Positions 42,888 to 52,154 are shown, numbered from the stretch's first letter. The stretch is DNA of 64,000 nt from Seleniibacterium sp963677135 (GCA_963677135.2 CAXXLS010000009.1:124001-188000); one strand, 5' to 3'. The notes: generated by a model not told the origin, from the sequence alone. Numbers and translations: made by a program.

Positions 42888-42930
42888 ATCTCTTCACCGC
42901 AAAGACGCAATGGGCGCAAAGGTCATAACC
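42888..42930. repeat. Low-complexity CGCAAAG repeat copy
   Basis: TCTTCACCGCAAAGACGCAATGGGCGCAAAGG-type sequence in the gap between an amino acid permease and its binding protein gene belongs to the same CGCAGAG/CGCAAAG intergenic family seen near 27.5 kb. The remaining 295-base gap has no gene. Confidence 0.5.
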
Positions 42931-43089
42931 GATGAGCCGCGCCCGGACGCAGGTCCTGTTCAGTTGACCGGGGCAACAGGGCCATAGCGGACGGATCGTA
43001 CCGGCCCGGAGCCCCGTGCTCCCCTGGATGCCCTGCCCTGGGTCGGCATTGGTCCCTGGCAAATGCCATTACGCCTTTACGGTACTCAA

Positions 43090-43914
43090 TCATTCAACCT
43101 GGTCTTTCCAGTCCTGGGTGGTAAACCAGTAGTCGTAACGTTCCTGCAGCCAGCCGTCGGCATTCTTCACCCGGATCCAGTTGTTGAGGAAATTGAGAAA
43201 ATCGACGTCCCCTTTACGGATGGCGAAACCGATGGGGCCTTGCGCGAAGGTTTTCCCCGCCAGAGGCAGAAACAGTTTTTCACTGTATTTCAGGGCCTGG
43301 AATTCGGGAAAGGGCTGGGAAGAGATCATGGCGGCGGCCCGGTTATTGAGCACTTCCTGCAGCGCCTGGCCTTCATCGTCGAACAGGCGCAGCTGCGCCC
43401 TGGGCAGGTATTTCTTGGCCGCCGTGACTCCGGTGGTCCCGATACGGGCGACAATGGTCACTTCAGGGTCGTTGAACGCTTCCAGCCCGGACCGCCCCTC
43501 GGCCAGTTTTCTGCTGGCCAGCAGCGACATGCCGGAATACTCGTAGGGATCGCTGAAGTTCACCTTCAGGTTCCGTTCCGGGGTAATGGTCATCCCGCCG
43601 ATGATGATATCGAACTTGCCGGTCAGCAGCGCCGGAATGATTCCCGACCACTTGGTCGGGACGAATTCCGCCTCCACCCCCATATCGGCAGCCAGCTGCT
43701 TGGCGACTTCGATTTCAAAACCGGTATACCCCCCGGTTTTGTCCTTCATGGCCCAGGGGACAAAGGTCGAGAACCCGATGCGCAGCTTGTTCTTGGCGAC
43801 CACCTGGGCAAGGGTACTTTCTTCGGCCAGGCTCTGCCGCACCTCCTTGGCGAAGACGGGAACCGCAGCCAGGGCCAGAATCAGGACCAGCCCCATGATC
43901 ACTTTCATTTTCAT
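43090..43914 (-). CDS. Polar amino acid periplasmic binding protein
   Basis: A 274-residue family 3 solute-binding protein with a signal peptide ending near VFAKE. LRIGFSTFVPWAMKDKTGGYTGFEIEVA is the classic start of this family (given here as a continuous reading), with the Asp/Arg ligand region later in PERNLKVNFSDPY. Likely ligands are glutamate, aspartate, glutamine or another polar amino acid. AAGGAG lies six bases before the chosen ATG. It is flanked by the two permease genes. Confidence 0.9.
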   Translation of the reverse strand: MKMKVIMGLVLILALAAVPVFAKEVRQSLAEESTLAQVVAKNKLRIGFSTFVPWAMKDKTGGYTGFEIEVAKQLAADMGVEAEFVPTKWSGIIPALLTGKFDIIIGGMTITPERNLKVNFSDPYEYSGMSLLASRKLAEGRSGLEAFNDPEVTIVARIGTTGVTAAKKYLPRAQLRLFDDEGQALQEVLNNRAAAMISSQPFPEFQALKYSEKLFLPLAGKTFAQGPIGFAIRKGDVDFLNFLNNWIRVKNADGWLQERYDYWFTTQDWKDQVE

Positions 43915-43939
43915 AACAATCTCCTTTTGCTGCAATAAC

Positions 43940-44695
43940 TCACAGTTCGTTAGCAGACAGACGATATTCCAAATATTTTACCAGAATTGATAGAAACATG
44001 GTGACCGCCAGGTAAATAGCCGCCACGGTAAACCAGATTTCAAAGGTCAGAAAGGTCTCGGCGATAATCTGCTGCCCCTGCATGGTCAGATCGTAAATGG
44101 CGATGGTCGAGACCAGGGCCGAATCCTTGACCAAAGAGATCCCCTGGCTGGTCAAGGGCGGGATCATCTGGCGCAGGGCCTGCGGCAGAATGATATGACG
44201 ATAAGACTGACCGCGGGTCAGTCCCAGGGACGCCGCGGCCTCCCACTGCCCGGCGGGAAGGGCGAGAATCCCGGCCCGGATGATCTCCGACGCATAGGCC
44301 CCCTCGAACAGACTCAGGGCAATGACCGCGGAGGGAAACCTGCCCAGATCGAGGATCGGCGCCAACACGAAGTAGAGGATGAAAATCTGGATCAGCAGCG
44401 GGGTATTGCGGATCATCTCCAGGTAGACCCGGGAAATTCCCCGCGCCATGACACTGTGGGAAAGCCGCATCAGAGCCGTGCCCAGACCGATCACCAGGGA
44501 CAGGGCGAGGCTGACGAGGGTGATCTCCAGGGTCAGCCCCAGCCCCTGCAGCAGGGGCCCGGCCTGCCAGTGCCCGTCACGGGCCGTCAGCAGATAGCGG
44601 CCGACCCGGTTCCACTGCCAGTTGTAGCCCAGGTTTTCAGCCCCGCGGACCAGAAACCAGGCGCAGCCGGCCAGCACCAGGACCAGGGCACTCAC
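43940..44695 (-). CDS. Polar amino acid ABC transporter permease (GltK type)
   Basis: A 251-residue permease with the loop QWEAAASLGLTRGQSYRHIILPQA and the segment LVKDSALVSTIAIYDLTMQG. GTG 44695 is the first conventional start, but it has no ribosome binding site and begins right at the first membrane helix. The frame stays open upstream, where ATT at 44741-44743 has GGGAG seven bases before it and would add a cytoplasmic N-terminus (IISFNRPRQQLSNVLQ). The true start could therefore be a rare ATT. It is the first gene of the three-gene transporter cluster. Confidence 0.87.
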   Translation of the reverse strand: MSALVLVLAGCAWFLVRGAENLGYNWQWNRVGRYLLTARDGHWQAGPLLQGLGLTLEITLVSLALSLVIGLGTALMRLSHSVMARGISRVYLEMIRNTPLLIQIFILYFVLAPILDLGRFPSAVIALSLFEGAYASEIIRAGILALPAGQWEAAASLGLTRGQSYRHIILPQALRQMIPPLTSQGISLVKDSALVSTIAIYDLTMQGQQIIAETFLTFEIWFTVAAIYLAVTMFLSILVKYLEYRLSANEL

Positions 44696-44774
44696 CTGGA
44701 GGACGTTGCTGAGCTGCTGTCTTGGCCGGTTGAAGGAAATAATGGTTCTGCTCCCTGGGTTTCAGCCGCGGAGG

Positions 44775-45230
44775 TTATAATTTCTGTTTGCGGAGATACT
44801 GCTGGTGGTATTCTTCGGCGCGCCAGAACGTGGCCGCCGGCACGATTTCCGTGACCACCGGGTCGGCGTAGGCCCCGGAAGCCTCCAGAGCGGCTTTCGA
44901 CTGTTCGGCCTGAAGCCGTTGCTCTTCACTGTGATAAAAGATGGCCGAACGGTACTGGCTGCCCAGGTCCCACCCCTGGCGATTGAGAGTCGTCGGATTG
45001 TGTTTTTTCCAGAACAGGTCAAGCAGTTCAGAATAACTGACGATTTTCGGATCGAACTGAAGGTCGACAACCTCGGCGTGACCGGTTTCATCGCTGCAGA
45101 CCGCCTCATAGGTGGGATGATCGAGGTGCCCTCCCATGTACCCGACGGCCGTCGCGATCACCCCGGGCACCACCCGGAATGCTTCTTCCACTCCCCAGAA
45201 ACAGCCTGCCGCAAATGTCGCGCGTTCCAT
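44775..45230 (-). CDS. msrA: Peptide methionine sulfoxide reductase MsrA
   Basis: A 151-residue MsrA with the catalytic motif AAGCFWGVEEAF (Cys nucleophile) at the N-terminus, GYMGGHLDHPTYEAVCSDETGHAEVV and the DPKIVSYSELLDLFW segment. It reduces methionine-S-sulfoxide with thioredoxin. No C-terminal resolving-cysteine tail is seen (the protein ends YLRKQKL), so recycling may differ from three-cysteine types. GGGAGG lies five bases before the chosen ATG. Confidence 0.95.
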   Translation of the reverse strand: MERATFAAGCFWGVEEAFRVVPGVIATAVGYMGGHLDHPTYEAVCSDETGHAEVVDLQFDPKIVSYSELLDLFWKKHNPTTLNRQGWDLGSQYRSAIFYHSEEQRLQAEQSKAALEASGAYADPVVTEIVPAATFWRAEEYHQQYLRKQKL

Positions 45231-45314
45231 GTCATCCTCCCCGGGAAACCCTTCGCTCAAGCGCTTTGCGAACAGATGTCCCCTTGCCTGGCACCCGGTC
45301 AGCCCGGGACGCCG

Positions 45315-46913
45315 TCAGTGAAGCTGCAGGACCAGCAGGTTGACCAGACCGATCAGCAGGCCCAGCAGCGCTCCGAACAGGTTGATGTACTTGAACTGCT
45401 CCTTCATGATCCCCATCAACAGCCCTTCAACCTGGAGCAGGTCGAGGCTGTTGACCTTGTCCTCGACCATCTGCTTGACATTGAGGGTATCGACCAGCTT
45501 GGGAGCCTCTTTGCGCAGCATCTCCTCCACCAGCTGGCAACTTCCGGTTTCCAGCTCGTAACGGACATCGGCCGGTAACCGAGCCGACAGGCGGCCGAGG
45601 GGACGCCGATAGATCAAGTCCTCGCTCTGCTCGATGAGCACTGCCTTCAGGGCGGCCTGCGCCTTGGGAGAACGGATCACCTCGAGCAGTTTGTCGGCCA
45701 GGTAATCGCGCCCCTGCTGCAGCCCCTGCTCAGGCAGGGCTCCGTTAAGCAGGTTTTCGAAGGACCGGTCCTTGAGCCGGTCAATGGCGCTTTCCGCGAG
45801 AATCATTGCGGTGTCGACGGTGCGCCGGGACTGCAGGGTGGCGATCACCTGGCGACGGACAAACTGGCGCACACCGCGGATCTTTTCGTAGGGCATTTTT
45901 TCGATATAACTGGCCAGTGAGCGGTCCAGCAGCTGATCGGCCCGTTCCCTCAGCAGGGCTGCCAGCTGCTGCTGGGTACGCTCCTGCTTGAGCCAGGCCG
46001 CCAGTTCATCGCCCGCCTTGTCGAGAAATTCGGGGATCTTTGCATAGATCTTATCCAGATCGATAAACCCACTGAGCAACCCCGCCAGGCCGCCCAGGGA
46101 ATCCAGGAACGAATCGATGGCCTTCTTCCCCTTGGCCACCAGCTGGGCGCGAAACTCGGGATCATAGAGCATGCCCCCGAATTTCTCGGCCAGGGGGGGC
46201 AGCTCTTTTTCGAGCTGGCTGAGCAGCAGTTCCACCAGATCGTCCGGCAGCAGCGTCCGCAGCGACTGGTCACTGGTCAGCAGCCGCTCGGTCTTGCGGT
46301 CAACATAATCGCCGACCATATCGGCGGTTCTGGGGTTCTGAAAAAAACCGCTCAGGCGGTTATCGAGATGCCGCTGTACTTTCTGGTAGCGTTCCGGGGT
46401 CAGGAAGCTGGAAAGATCCCTGGCCAGCAGCTGATCCCCCTGCTGGTTCAGGTAGGCGCGGAACTTATCCTCAAAGGTCCGGCTTGCCAGGTAATCAAAA
46501 ATCAGCTTGACGGTCTTGCCCTGCATCAGGGCGATGAATTCACGAAAGCGCAGCCGGAAACGATCCGGCACCAGGCTTTCCAGCGGCCCGAGCTGACGGT
46601 CGAGAAGGTGGCCGAGCTTGTCGGTGACCGCCAGGCGCAGTTCCCGCTGAATCGACTCGCGGGCGAAGGCCTGGCCGACATCCCCGGCGGTCAGCAGGTG
46701 GTCGCCGACCATTTCTCCCATCTTGGCCGCCAGCTCCCCGCGCTTGGCGGGGATGATGCCCGGAGTCAGGGGGACCCTGATGCCGAACAGGCGCCAGGGC
46801 CGCAGAGGCCGGAACAGCATGCGGATGGCGACGTAATTGGTCACGTAGCCGATCACTGCTCCCAAAAACGGCGGGAGCAGGTACGGCAGATAAGTGTGCA
46901 GATCAGCCATCAT
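45315..46913 (-). CDS. DUF445 family membrane protein
   Basis: A 532-residue protein with one membrane segment at each end: PYLLPPFLGAVIGYVTNYVAIRMLF near the start and NLFGALLGLLIGLVNLLVLQLH at the C-terminus. The long middle is predominantly helical and charged. This architecture and the GYVTNYVAIRMLFRP motif identify DUF445 (YheB-like). The function is unknown; a role in the cell envelope is likely. Two adjacent ATGs and a GTG six bases upstream are possible starts. Confidence 0.85.
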   Translation of the reverse strand: MMADLHTYLPYLLPPFLGAVIGYVTNYVAIRMLFRPLRPWRLFGIRVPLTPGIIPAKRGELAAKMGEMVGDHLLTAGDVGQAFARESIQRELRLAVTDKLGHLLDRQLGPLESLVPDRFRLRFREFIALMQGKTVKLIFDYLASRTFEDKFRAYLNQQGDQLLARDLSSFLTPERYQKVQRHLDNRLSGFFQNPRTADMVGDYVDRKTERLLTSDQSLRTLLPDDLVELLLSQLEKELPPLAEKFGGMLYDPEFRAQLVAKGKKAIDSFLDSLGGLAGLLSGFIDLDKIYAKIPEFLDKAGDELAAWLKQERTQQQLAALLRERADQLLDRSLASYIEKMPYEKIRGVRQFVRRQVIATLQSRRTVDTAMILAESAIDRLKDRSFENLLNGALPEQGLQQGRDYLADKLLEVIRSPKAQAALKAVLIEQSEDLIYRRPLGRLSARLPADVRYELETGSCQLVEEMLRKEAPKLVDTLNVKQMVEDKVNSLDLLQVEGLLMGIMKEQFKYINLFGALLGLLIGLVNLLVLQLH

Positions 46914-46939
46914 GTTCACCAGACAGCCTGTCAGCCACG

Positions 46940-47935
46940 TTACTGGTCCATGAAAATATGGGAATGGTCACCGATGTTCATCCGTCGCGGCGAACCGACC
47001 AGAGTGACGGCATCGCCGAGCAGCGAATGGTCGAGAACCAGGAAACTGACCTTGTTGTCGGCGTTGATAATCGACTCGCTGATGACGCTGTGCTCAATCT
47101 CGCTGCCGGCCGCGATGGAGACGTTGGGGCCGATAATGGAATTCTTGACCACGGCGCCGGCCTCAACGTGCACCGGCTCGATCAGTACGCAATCCTTGAC
47201 GTCGCCATGGATGTGGTGGCGGCCTTTGAGCAGGTAGCGATTGGTCTCCAGCAGCGTTTCCGGTTTTCCGCAATCAAGCCAGGCATCGATTTCAGGCGCC
47301 TTGAACTTGAGTCCGGAACCGATCATCCGCATGAAGACGGCCGGCAGGTAGTATTCCCCCTTCACCGTTTCGCCGGCGGCGATGGTGTCCTCGATGGCCT
47401 TGATGAACCCGGCGCCGTCCTTCATGTAATAGAGTCCGACCTGGGCCAGGCGGGAGATCGGGGTGTCCGGCTTTTCGACCATATCGACGATATAATCGTC
47501 CCTGACGACGTTGACGCCGAAGCGCTGGTAGTCCTCGACTTCCTTGGAGTAGATCAGGCCGTCGGCCTGACTGCACAGATCGGGGATGGCGGTGAGATCG
47601 GTGACGAAAATGGTATCGTTGAAGACGACCAGCAGATCATCCCCCGGCTTGACCGACGGCGCGGCCAGAGCCACCGCATGAGCCGGCCCGAGCCGCTCCT
47701 GTTGCACATAATAGCTGCAGTTCAGCGCGGGAAATTTTTTGGCCATGAAGTCTTCGATCTGCTGACCGTTTTCATCGGTGATGAAGATGTACTCCTCGAC
47801 CGCCGCGGACTGCAGTCGTTCGATAATGTGCTCCAGAACTGTCTTTCCGGCGACACTGACCAGGGATTTGGCTTTGGTGTGAGTGTGGGGACGCAAGCGG
47901 GTCCCTTTTCCGGCGACAGGCAGTACGGCTTTCAT
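46940..47935 (-). CDS. Sugar-phosphate nucleotidyltransferase
   Basis: A 331-residue enzyme with an N-terminal nucleotidyltransferase domain (VLPVAGKGTRLRPHTHTKAKSL, containing the G-x-G-T-R-L-R-P loop and the following Lys) and a C-terminal left-handed beta-helix (SIIGPNVSIAAGSEIEHSVI). It most resembles long-form glucose-1-phosphate thymidylyltransferases. It activates a hexose 1-phosphate for polysaccharide synthesis. Its start overlaps the Gx transporter stop as ATGA with AAGGAGG upstream, so it is translated from the apbE-nusG_II-gx operon. Confidence 0.87.
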   Translation of the reverse strand: MKAVLPVAGKGTRLRPHTHTKAKSLVSVAGKTVLEHIIERLQSAAVEEYIFITDENGQQIEDFMAKKFPALNCSYYVQQERLGPAHAVALAAPSVKPGDDLLVVFNDTIFVTDLTAIPDLCSQADGLIYSKEVEDYQRFGVNVVRDDYIVDMVEKPDTPISRLAQVGLYYMKDGAGFIKAIEDTIAAGETVKGEYYLPAVFMRMIGSGLKFKAPEIDAWLDCGKPETLLETNRYLLKGRHHIHGDVKDCVLIEPVHVEAGAVVKNSIIGPNVSIAAGSEIEHSVISESIINADNKVSFLVLDHSLLGDAVTLVGSPRRMNIGDHSHIFMDQ

Positions 47936-48552
47936 AAACCCTCCTTCTTGGTAGCAGCAGTTGTTGAAATAGTTGAGAAACCTTTAATGTATTTGAGTTT
48001 GTCTTGCAATCCGGCAAATGTGGCGTGCTTGGCCAGGGCGTTGAGCAGAAAACAGGTCGCCAGCCCGTTCAAGACCCCGCTGATCAGGGCAAACAGCAGA
48101 AAAAAGGGGAGCAGCATCCAGATTCCCGGATGCCGAATGACGATCAGCCAGGCAATCAGCATCTGGCCCACCACATGCCCCAGAGCCCCGAGCACCGAAG
48201 CCCCCACCGGACCGATCCGGTAGCGCCCCAGGCCGAAGCCGAGACTCATCATAGCACAAGCGAGCATGCCTCCGCCAAGCGACAGTAAAAAACCGGGACT
48301 GAACAGGCGCCCCAGCAGCAGGCTGCCGAACAGAATCCGGCTGATGGTAAGCAGCCAGAGCTCGCGCATGCCGTAACAGTAAAGAGCGGTCAGACCGAGG
48401 ATGTTGGCCAGTCCCAGGCGAAACCAGGGAACCGGGTTGGGGAGCAGAAATTCGAGGGTATTGAGGCCGACCGCCAAAGCGACGAACAGGGCCAGGAACA
48501 CCCGGCGCCGGACCACGGCGAGGTCCCGGCAGTCAGCGGCTGATGAAGTCAT
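47932..48552 (-). CDS. Gx transporter family protein (HepI-type, ECF-like)
   Basis: A 206-residue membrane protein with about six hydrophobic segments. LALFVALAVGLNTLEFLLPNPVPWFRLGLANI is the characteristic opening (continuous reading), matching the Gx/HepI family once annotated as heptaprenyl diphosphate synthase component I and now considered a substrate-binding membrane transporter. It follows NusG_II and apbE, an association that suggests flavin or redox-cofactor transport. The chosen ATG has AAGGAG upstream; ten earlier codons are possible. Confidence 0.83.
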   Translation of the reverse strand: MTSSAADCRDLAVVRRRVFLALFVALAVGLNTLEFLLPNPVPWFRLGLANILGLTALYCYGMRELWLLTISRILFGSLLLGRLFSPGFLLSLGGGMLACAMMSLGFGLGRYRIGPVGASVLGALGHVVGQMLIAWLIVIRHPGIWMLLPFFLLFALISGVLNGLATCFLLNALAKHATFAGLQDKLKYIKGFSTISTTAATKKEGL

Positions 48553-48931
48553 GCTCCCGCTCCTTTTCCGGGTGGTCATCCTCAATCTGGATCACCAGTT
48601 CGTTGGGGACGCAGGCCAGGACATCGCCATCCTGGTGAATGTCACCCATGCGGATGCAGATTTTATTGGGACAGGGGGAGGAGAGAACGTGGGCCTTGTG
48701 GTCCTTGATCTCCAGCACGGTGATACCGATTGCCCCTGGCAGTTCGATGCGGCGATCCTCATCAAGCCGGGCGACATAAATCACCTGGTCGCCACGGGAA
48801 ACCACCACCCTGGCCCCGGCGGGCTGGCGCAGGGGGAGCACCAGGGCAACCACCACCAGTCCGGCCACCGCCAGGACGATGGCCCGGTCAGCCAGGGTCA
48901 GGTAACGCAACCAGCCAAACCGCCCGGCCAT
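48533..48931 (-). CDS. NusG domain II-containing protein
   Basis: A 132-residue protein with one N-terminal membrane anchor (about residues 14-35) and an extracytoplasmic NusG_II beta-sandwich: RVVVSRGDQVIYVARLDEDRRIELPG and the Cys pair in SSPCPNKICIRMG. In anaerobes NusG_II proteins often occur beside ApbE and Rnf genes; their exact role is unknown. Its ATG shares the A of the apbE TGA stop (TGATG), and its end overlaps the start of the Gx gene by 20 bases. Confidence 0.85.
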   Translation of the reverse strand: MAGRFGWLRYLTLADRAIVLAVAGLVVVALVLPLRQPAGARVVVSRGDQVIYVARLDEDRRIELPGAIGITVLEIKDHKAHVLSSPCPNKICIRMGDIHQDGDVLACVPNELVIQIEDDHPEKEREHDFISR

Positions 48932-49908
48932 CACGGCAACCCGCTGGTTTTGACAATCCGACCCGTGATCGATACGATCAGCCCTTCGACGCCCGGTTCT
49001 TTCTCCAGCAGCTGCAGCCCCTTTTCCGGGCCCAGCACAAAGGCCGCGGTCGCCAGAGCATCGGCACTGGCCGCATCGCCGGCAACCACCGTCACACTCT
49101 GACAGAGGCGGGCGGGCTGGCCGGTGGTCGGGTCGAAAATATGGTGATAGCGGATGCCATCCCGTTCGAAATAGCGCTCGTAATCGCCGGACGTTACGAC
49201 GGCGGAGTCGGTCAGGGGCAGGGTGACCAGGATATCCTGAGGTTTGCGGGGATGCTGGATACCGATTCGCCAGGGCTCCCCGCGATGATCGCCGATCAGG
49301 CTGATATCGCCACCGGCGTTGACGGCCGCCGAGGTTATCCCGGCCTGGCGCAGCAGCGCGACGGCCCGATCGACGGCATACCCCTTGGCGATCCCTCCCA
49401 GGTCGATGTGCAACCCCGGATCCGTCTTGCTGACCCGCCGCCCCTCAACGGTCAGGGCTGCGGGACCGACCCCCCTCAGGGCGTCCTGGAGCTCTGCGGC
49501 CGCGGGAACCCGCGGTTGATCGCCGTCGATGGCCCAGAGTTCCTTGAGGCGCCCCAGCGTCAGGTCAAAAGCCCCGTGACTGATCCGGGCGATCCGCTGA
49601 CCAGACCTGATCAGGTCGGCCGTCTCCCGGCTGACTTCGAGTGATTCGGCAGCCCGGGACAGACGACTGACTTCACTCCCGTCAACATGCCTGGAGAGCA
49701 GCTGTTCGATCCGGTTCATCTCCCGAAAAGCCGCGCTGGCGGCCTGTTCGGCCTTGTCATGCTCGGTATCATAGATCTTGATTTCGACCAGGGTGCCCAT
49801 GATCAGAGCGGTCCGGTCAACCGGTTCGGTCCCCCCCGGGAAGCGATACCACGAAAAAACCGCCAGGGCGACCACCAGCAGCAGCATGAACGCTGGTTTT
49901 CTGAACAT
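48931..49908 (-). CDS. apbE: FAD:protein FMN transferase ApbE
   Basis: A 325-residue ApbE with an N-terminal export/anchor segment (residues 7-19). Conserved motifs are LIMGTLVEIK, a flavin-binding HGAFDLTLGRL, IDLGGIAKGYAVD, VNAGGDISL and HHIFDPTTGQP, the last with the catalytic Asp/His context. ApbE attaches FMN covalently to a threonine of exported flavoproteins such as RnfG/NqrC using FAD as donor. The linked NusG_II and Gx genes form a small flavin-related operon with it. No Rnf genes are in this window. Confidence 0.94.
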   Translation of the reverse strand: MFRKPAFMLLLVVALAVFSWYRFPGGTEPVDRTALIMGTLVEIKIYDTEHDKAEQAASAAFREMNRIEQLLSRHVDGSEVSRLSRAAESLEVSRETADLIRSGQRIARISHGAFDLTLGRLKELWAIDGDQPRVPAAAELQDALRGVGPAALTVEGRRVSKTDPGLHIDLGGIAKGYAVDRAVALLRQAGITSAAVNAGGDISLIGDHRGEPWRIGIQHPRKPQDILVTLPLTDSAVVTSGDYERYFERDGIRYHHIFDPTTGQPARLCQSVTVVAGDAASADALATAAFVLGPEKGLQLLEKEPGVEGLIVSITGRIVKTSGLP

Positions 49909-49913
49909 GTCGA

Positions 49914-51278
49914 TCAGTCCTCCAGCATTTCACCGATCAGATCGTATTCAGAGGAATCGGTTATCTTGAGCTGCACATAATCGCCGACATTGGCAAAACC
50001 GGAGGTGATCAGGTAATGACCGTCGATATCCGGGGCCTGGCGGGCACTGCGCCCCTTGAGGAGCAGGTCGGTTTCATCGCTGTAGCCTTCGATCACGACC
50101 CGCTCCACCTTGCCGACCAGCTGACGGTTCTTGGCGAAGGAGACCCGGGCCTGGGCCTTCATCAGGCGGTTGAGCCGACTCTTTTTGGTCTGGGCCGGCA
50201 CCTGGTTGGGGAATTTGGCCGCCGGCGTTCCTTCCTCCCGGGAATAGCGGAACACTCCGACCCGCTCAAAGTGCCCCTCTTCAACGAATTTCAGAAGTTT
50301 GTCAAACTGCTCGCGGGTTTCGCCGGGGAAACCGACGATAAAAGAGGTCCGCAGGGTCAGATCCGGAATCCGCTCGCGCATCCGCTTGAGCAGAGCCCGG
50401 GTATCCGCTTCACCGAGGCGGCGGTTCATCTGCCTGAGCAGATCATCATCAATATGCTGGAGGGGCAGATCGAGATACTTGCAGATTTTCTCTTCGTTTG
50501 CCATCAGCTCGATCAGTTCGTCGCTGACCCCTTCGGGGTAGGCATAGAGCAGGCGGATCCAGACGATCCCTTCCACCTTCACCAGTTCGCGCAGCAGGGC
50601 CTCGAGGGTCGCCCCGTCGTGGCGATCGCGGCCATAGGCGGTTATATCCTGGGCAATCAGGTTGATCTCCGTCACCCCCTGGTCAGCCAGGCCGCGCACC
50701 TCCTCGACCACCGAAGCGATACTGCGGGAGCGCAGGTCGCCGCGCAAAAACGGGATGATGCAGTAGGAGCAGCGGTTGGAACAGCCTTCGGCAATCTTGA
50801 CGTAACTGGTGTAAAGCGGAGAGGAGTTGACCCGCGGCGTCGTATGGTCGTAGAGATAATCGGGCTCGCCGATTTCCAGGGCCGGAAGGTCGCTCCCGAA
50901 ATGACGGTCGATCAGTTCGACGATGCGCGCCCCTTCGGACACGCCCACAAACAGATCGACCTCGGGCAGCTGGTCCTGCAGCTGCTCCTTGTAGCGCTGC
51001 GGCAGGCATCCGGAAACGATCAGCATGCGGCAGCGGCCCTGTTCCTTGTAATCCGCCACCTCGAGGATGGTGTCGACGGACTCCTCCTTGGCGTCATTGA
51101 TAAAGGAACAGGTATTGACCACAATGATATCGGCCTGACTTTCGTCGACGATAATCTCAAAGCGTTCAGGAGGCAGATGCCCCAGCATCACTTCGGCATC
51201 GACCAGGTTTTTGGGACAGCCGAGACTGACCAGGCTGATTTTCAATTTTTCCACGTATTTGTCCTGCTGTAATGTCAT
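49914..51278 (-). CDS. rimO: Ribosomal protein S12 methylthiotransferase RimO
   Basis: A 454-residue radical-SAM methylthiotransferase: an N-terminal UPF0004 domain with three Cys (SLGCPKN, VNTCSF, SGCLPQR), the radical-SAM cluster EGCSNRCSYCIIP (CxxxCxxC), and a C-terminal TRAM domain. RimO adds a methylthio group to Asp of ribosomal protein S12. The first ATG has no clear ribosome binding site; a GTG seven codons later (VEKLKISLVSLGCP) with AGGA upstream may be the real start. Confidence 0.95.
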   Translation of the reverse strand: MTLQQDKYVEKLKISLVSLGCPKNLVDAEVMLGHLPPERFEIIVDESQADIIVVNTCSFINDAKEESVDTILEVADYKEQGRCRMLIVSGCLPQRYKEQLQDQLPEVDLFVGVSEGARIVELIDRHFGSDLPALEIGEPDYLYDHTTPRVNSSPLYTSYVKIAEGCSNRCSYCIIPFLRGDLRSRSIASVVEEVRGLADQGVTEINLIAQDITAYGRDRHDGATLEALLRELVKVEGIVWIRLLYAYPEGVSDELIELMANEEKICKYLDLPLQHIDDDLLRQMNRRLGEADTRALLKRMRERIPDLTLRTSFIVGFPGETREQFDKLLKFVEEGHFERVGVFRYSREEGTPAAKFPNQVPAQTKKSRLNRLMKAQARVSFAKNRQLVGKVERVVIEGYSDETDLLLKGRSARQAPDIDGHYLITSGFANVGDYVQLKITDSSEYDLIGEMLED

Positions 51279-51312
51279 AAGAATTCATCCGGGCGCTCCG
51301 GACGGAAGTCGG

Positions 51313-51798
51313 TCAAGACCGCATATTTTCGAACTGCAGCTCGACCCCCAGGTCCTTCCCCTTGAGGACGTGGATGACCTCCTGCAGATCATCGATTTTT
51401 TTGCCGGACACCCGCACCTGGTCCTCCATGATCTGGGCCTGAACCTTGAGCTTGGTCTCCTTGATCAGCTTGACGATTTCCTTCCCTTTTTCCTTGCTGA
51501 TCCCCTGGACAATGGCGGCACGAACCCGGACCATGCCCCCGGAAGCCGGCTCTTCCTTGCCGTAATCGAGACATTTCGGGGAGACATTCCGCCGGACCAG
51601 CTTGCCGATCAGAATATCCTTGATCGCCTCAAGCTTGTAGTCGTCGGCGGCCAGAATCCGAATGCTGTCCTTGTCCAGCTCCACTTCGTTGGTGGTCCCC
51701 TTGAAATCGTAACGCTGGGAAATTTCCTTGACGGCCTGATTCACGGCGTTGTCGACTTCCTGCAGATCGACTTTGGAAACAATGTCAAAACTCGGCAT
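51313..51798 (-). CDS. yajQ: YajQ-family nucleotide/c-di-GMP binding protein
   Basis: A 161-residue UPF0234 protein starting MPSFDIVSKVDLQEVDNAVNQ and ending DLGVELQFENMR, both diagnostic. The two-domain ferredoxin-like fold binds nucleotides; the Xanthomonas homologue binds cyclic di-GMP and modulates transcription. AAGGAG lies nine bases before the chosen ATG. The gene is upstream of rimO and likely co-transcribed with it. Confidence 0.93.
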   Translation of the reverse strand: MPSFDIVSKVDLQEVDNAVNQAVKEISQRYDFKGTTNEVELDKDSIRILAADDYKLEAIKDILIGKLVRRNVSPKCLDYGKEEPASGGMVRVRAAIVQGISKEKGKEIVKLIKETKLKVQAQIMEDQVRVSGKKIDDLQEVIHVLKGKDLGVELQFENMRS

Positions 51799-52154
51799 AA
51801 CGTTTTTTCTCCTTGAACCACTTTCTGTCCGACCTGGCGACAGACACGGAAAGGGAGCCGTGACCATCGCTTCAGACTCGCGGACAGAAACGAAAATATG
51901 GGCAACCAAGAGATCCCCCGGTTGCCATCAGGTTTCTGATTCGGAGCCCGGCATTTTGCGGCTGGATAGCGAGGCGATCAGGACGAGACATCATCCTGTG
52001 CGCCATATCGGCACGCGCGGGAGGTACCGCCAGGATTACGACCCATGGCCGGTCTCCGGATGAAAATTAACTATCGAAAGAATCGAAGGTTTATACCACA
52101 AATCACCAAATGAGCAAATCCCGGATCGAGGACGCCCCGGGAAAACTGCCGGCG
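51799..52154. other. 356-base gap between yajQ and lolA
   Basis: No gene is seen. A hairpin at 51901-51926 (GGCAACC / GGTTGCC) is followed on the minus strand by CATATTTTCGTTT and may terminate the lolA transcript. The yajQ promoter should lie nearer 51820-51900. Confidence 0.4.
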
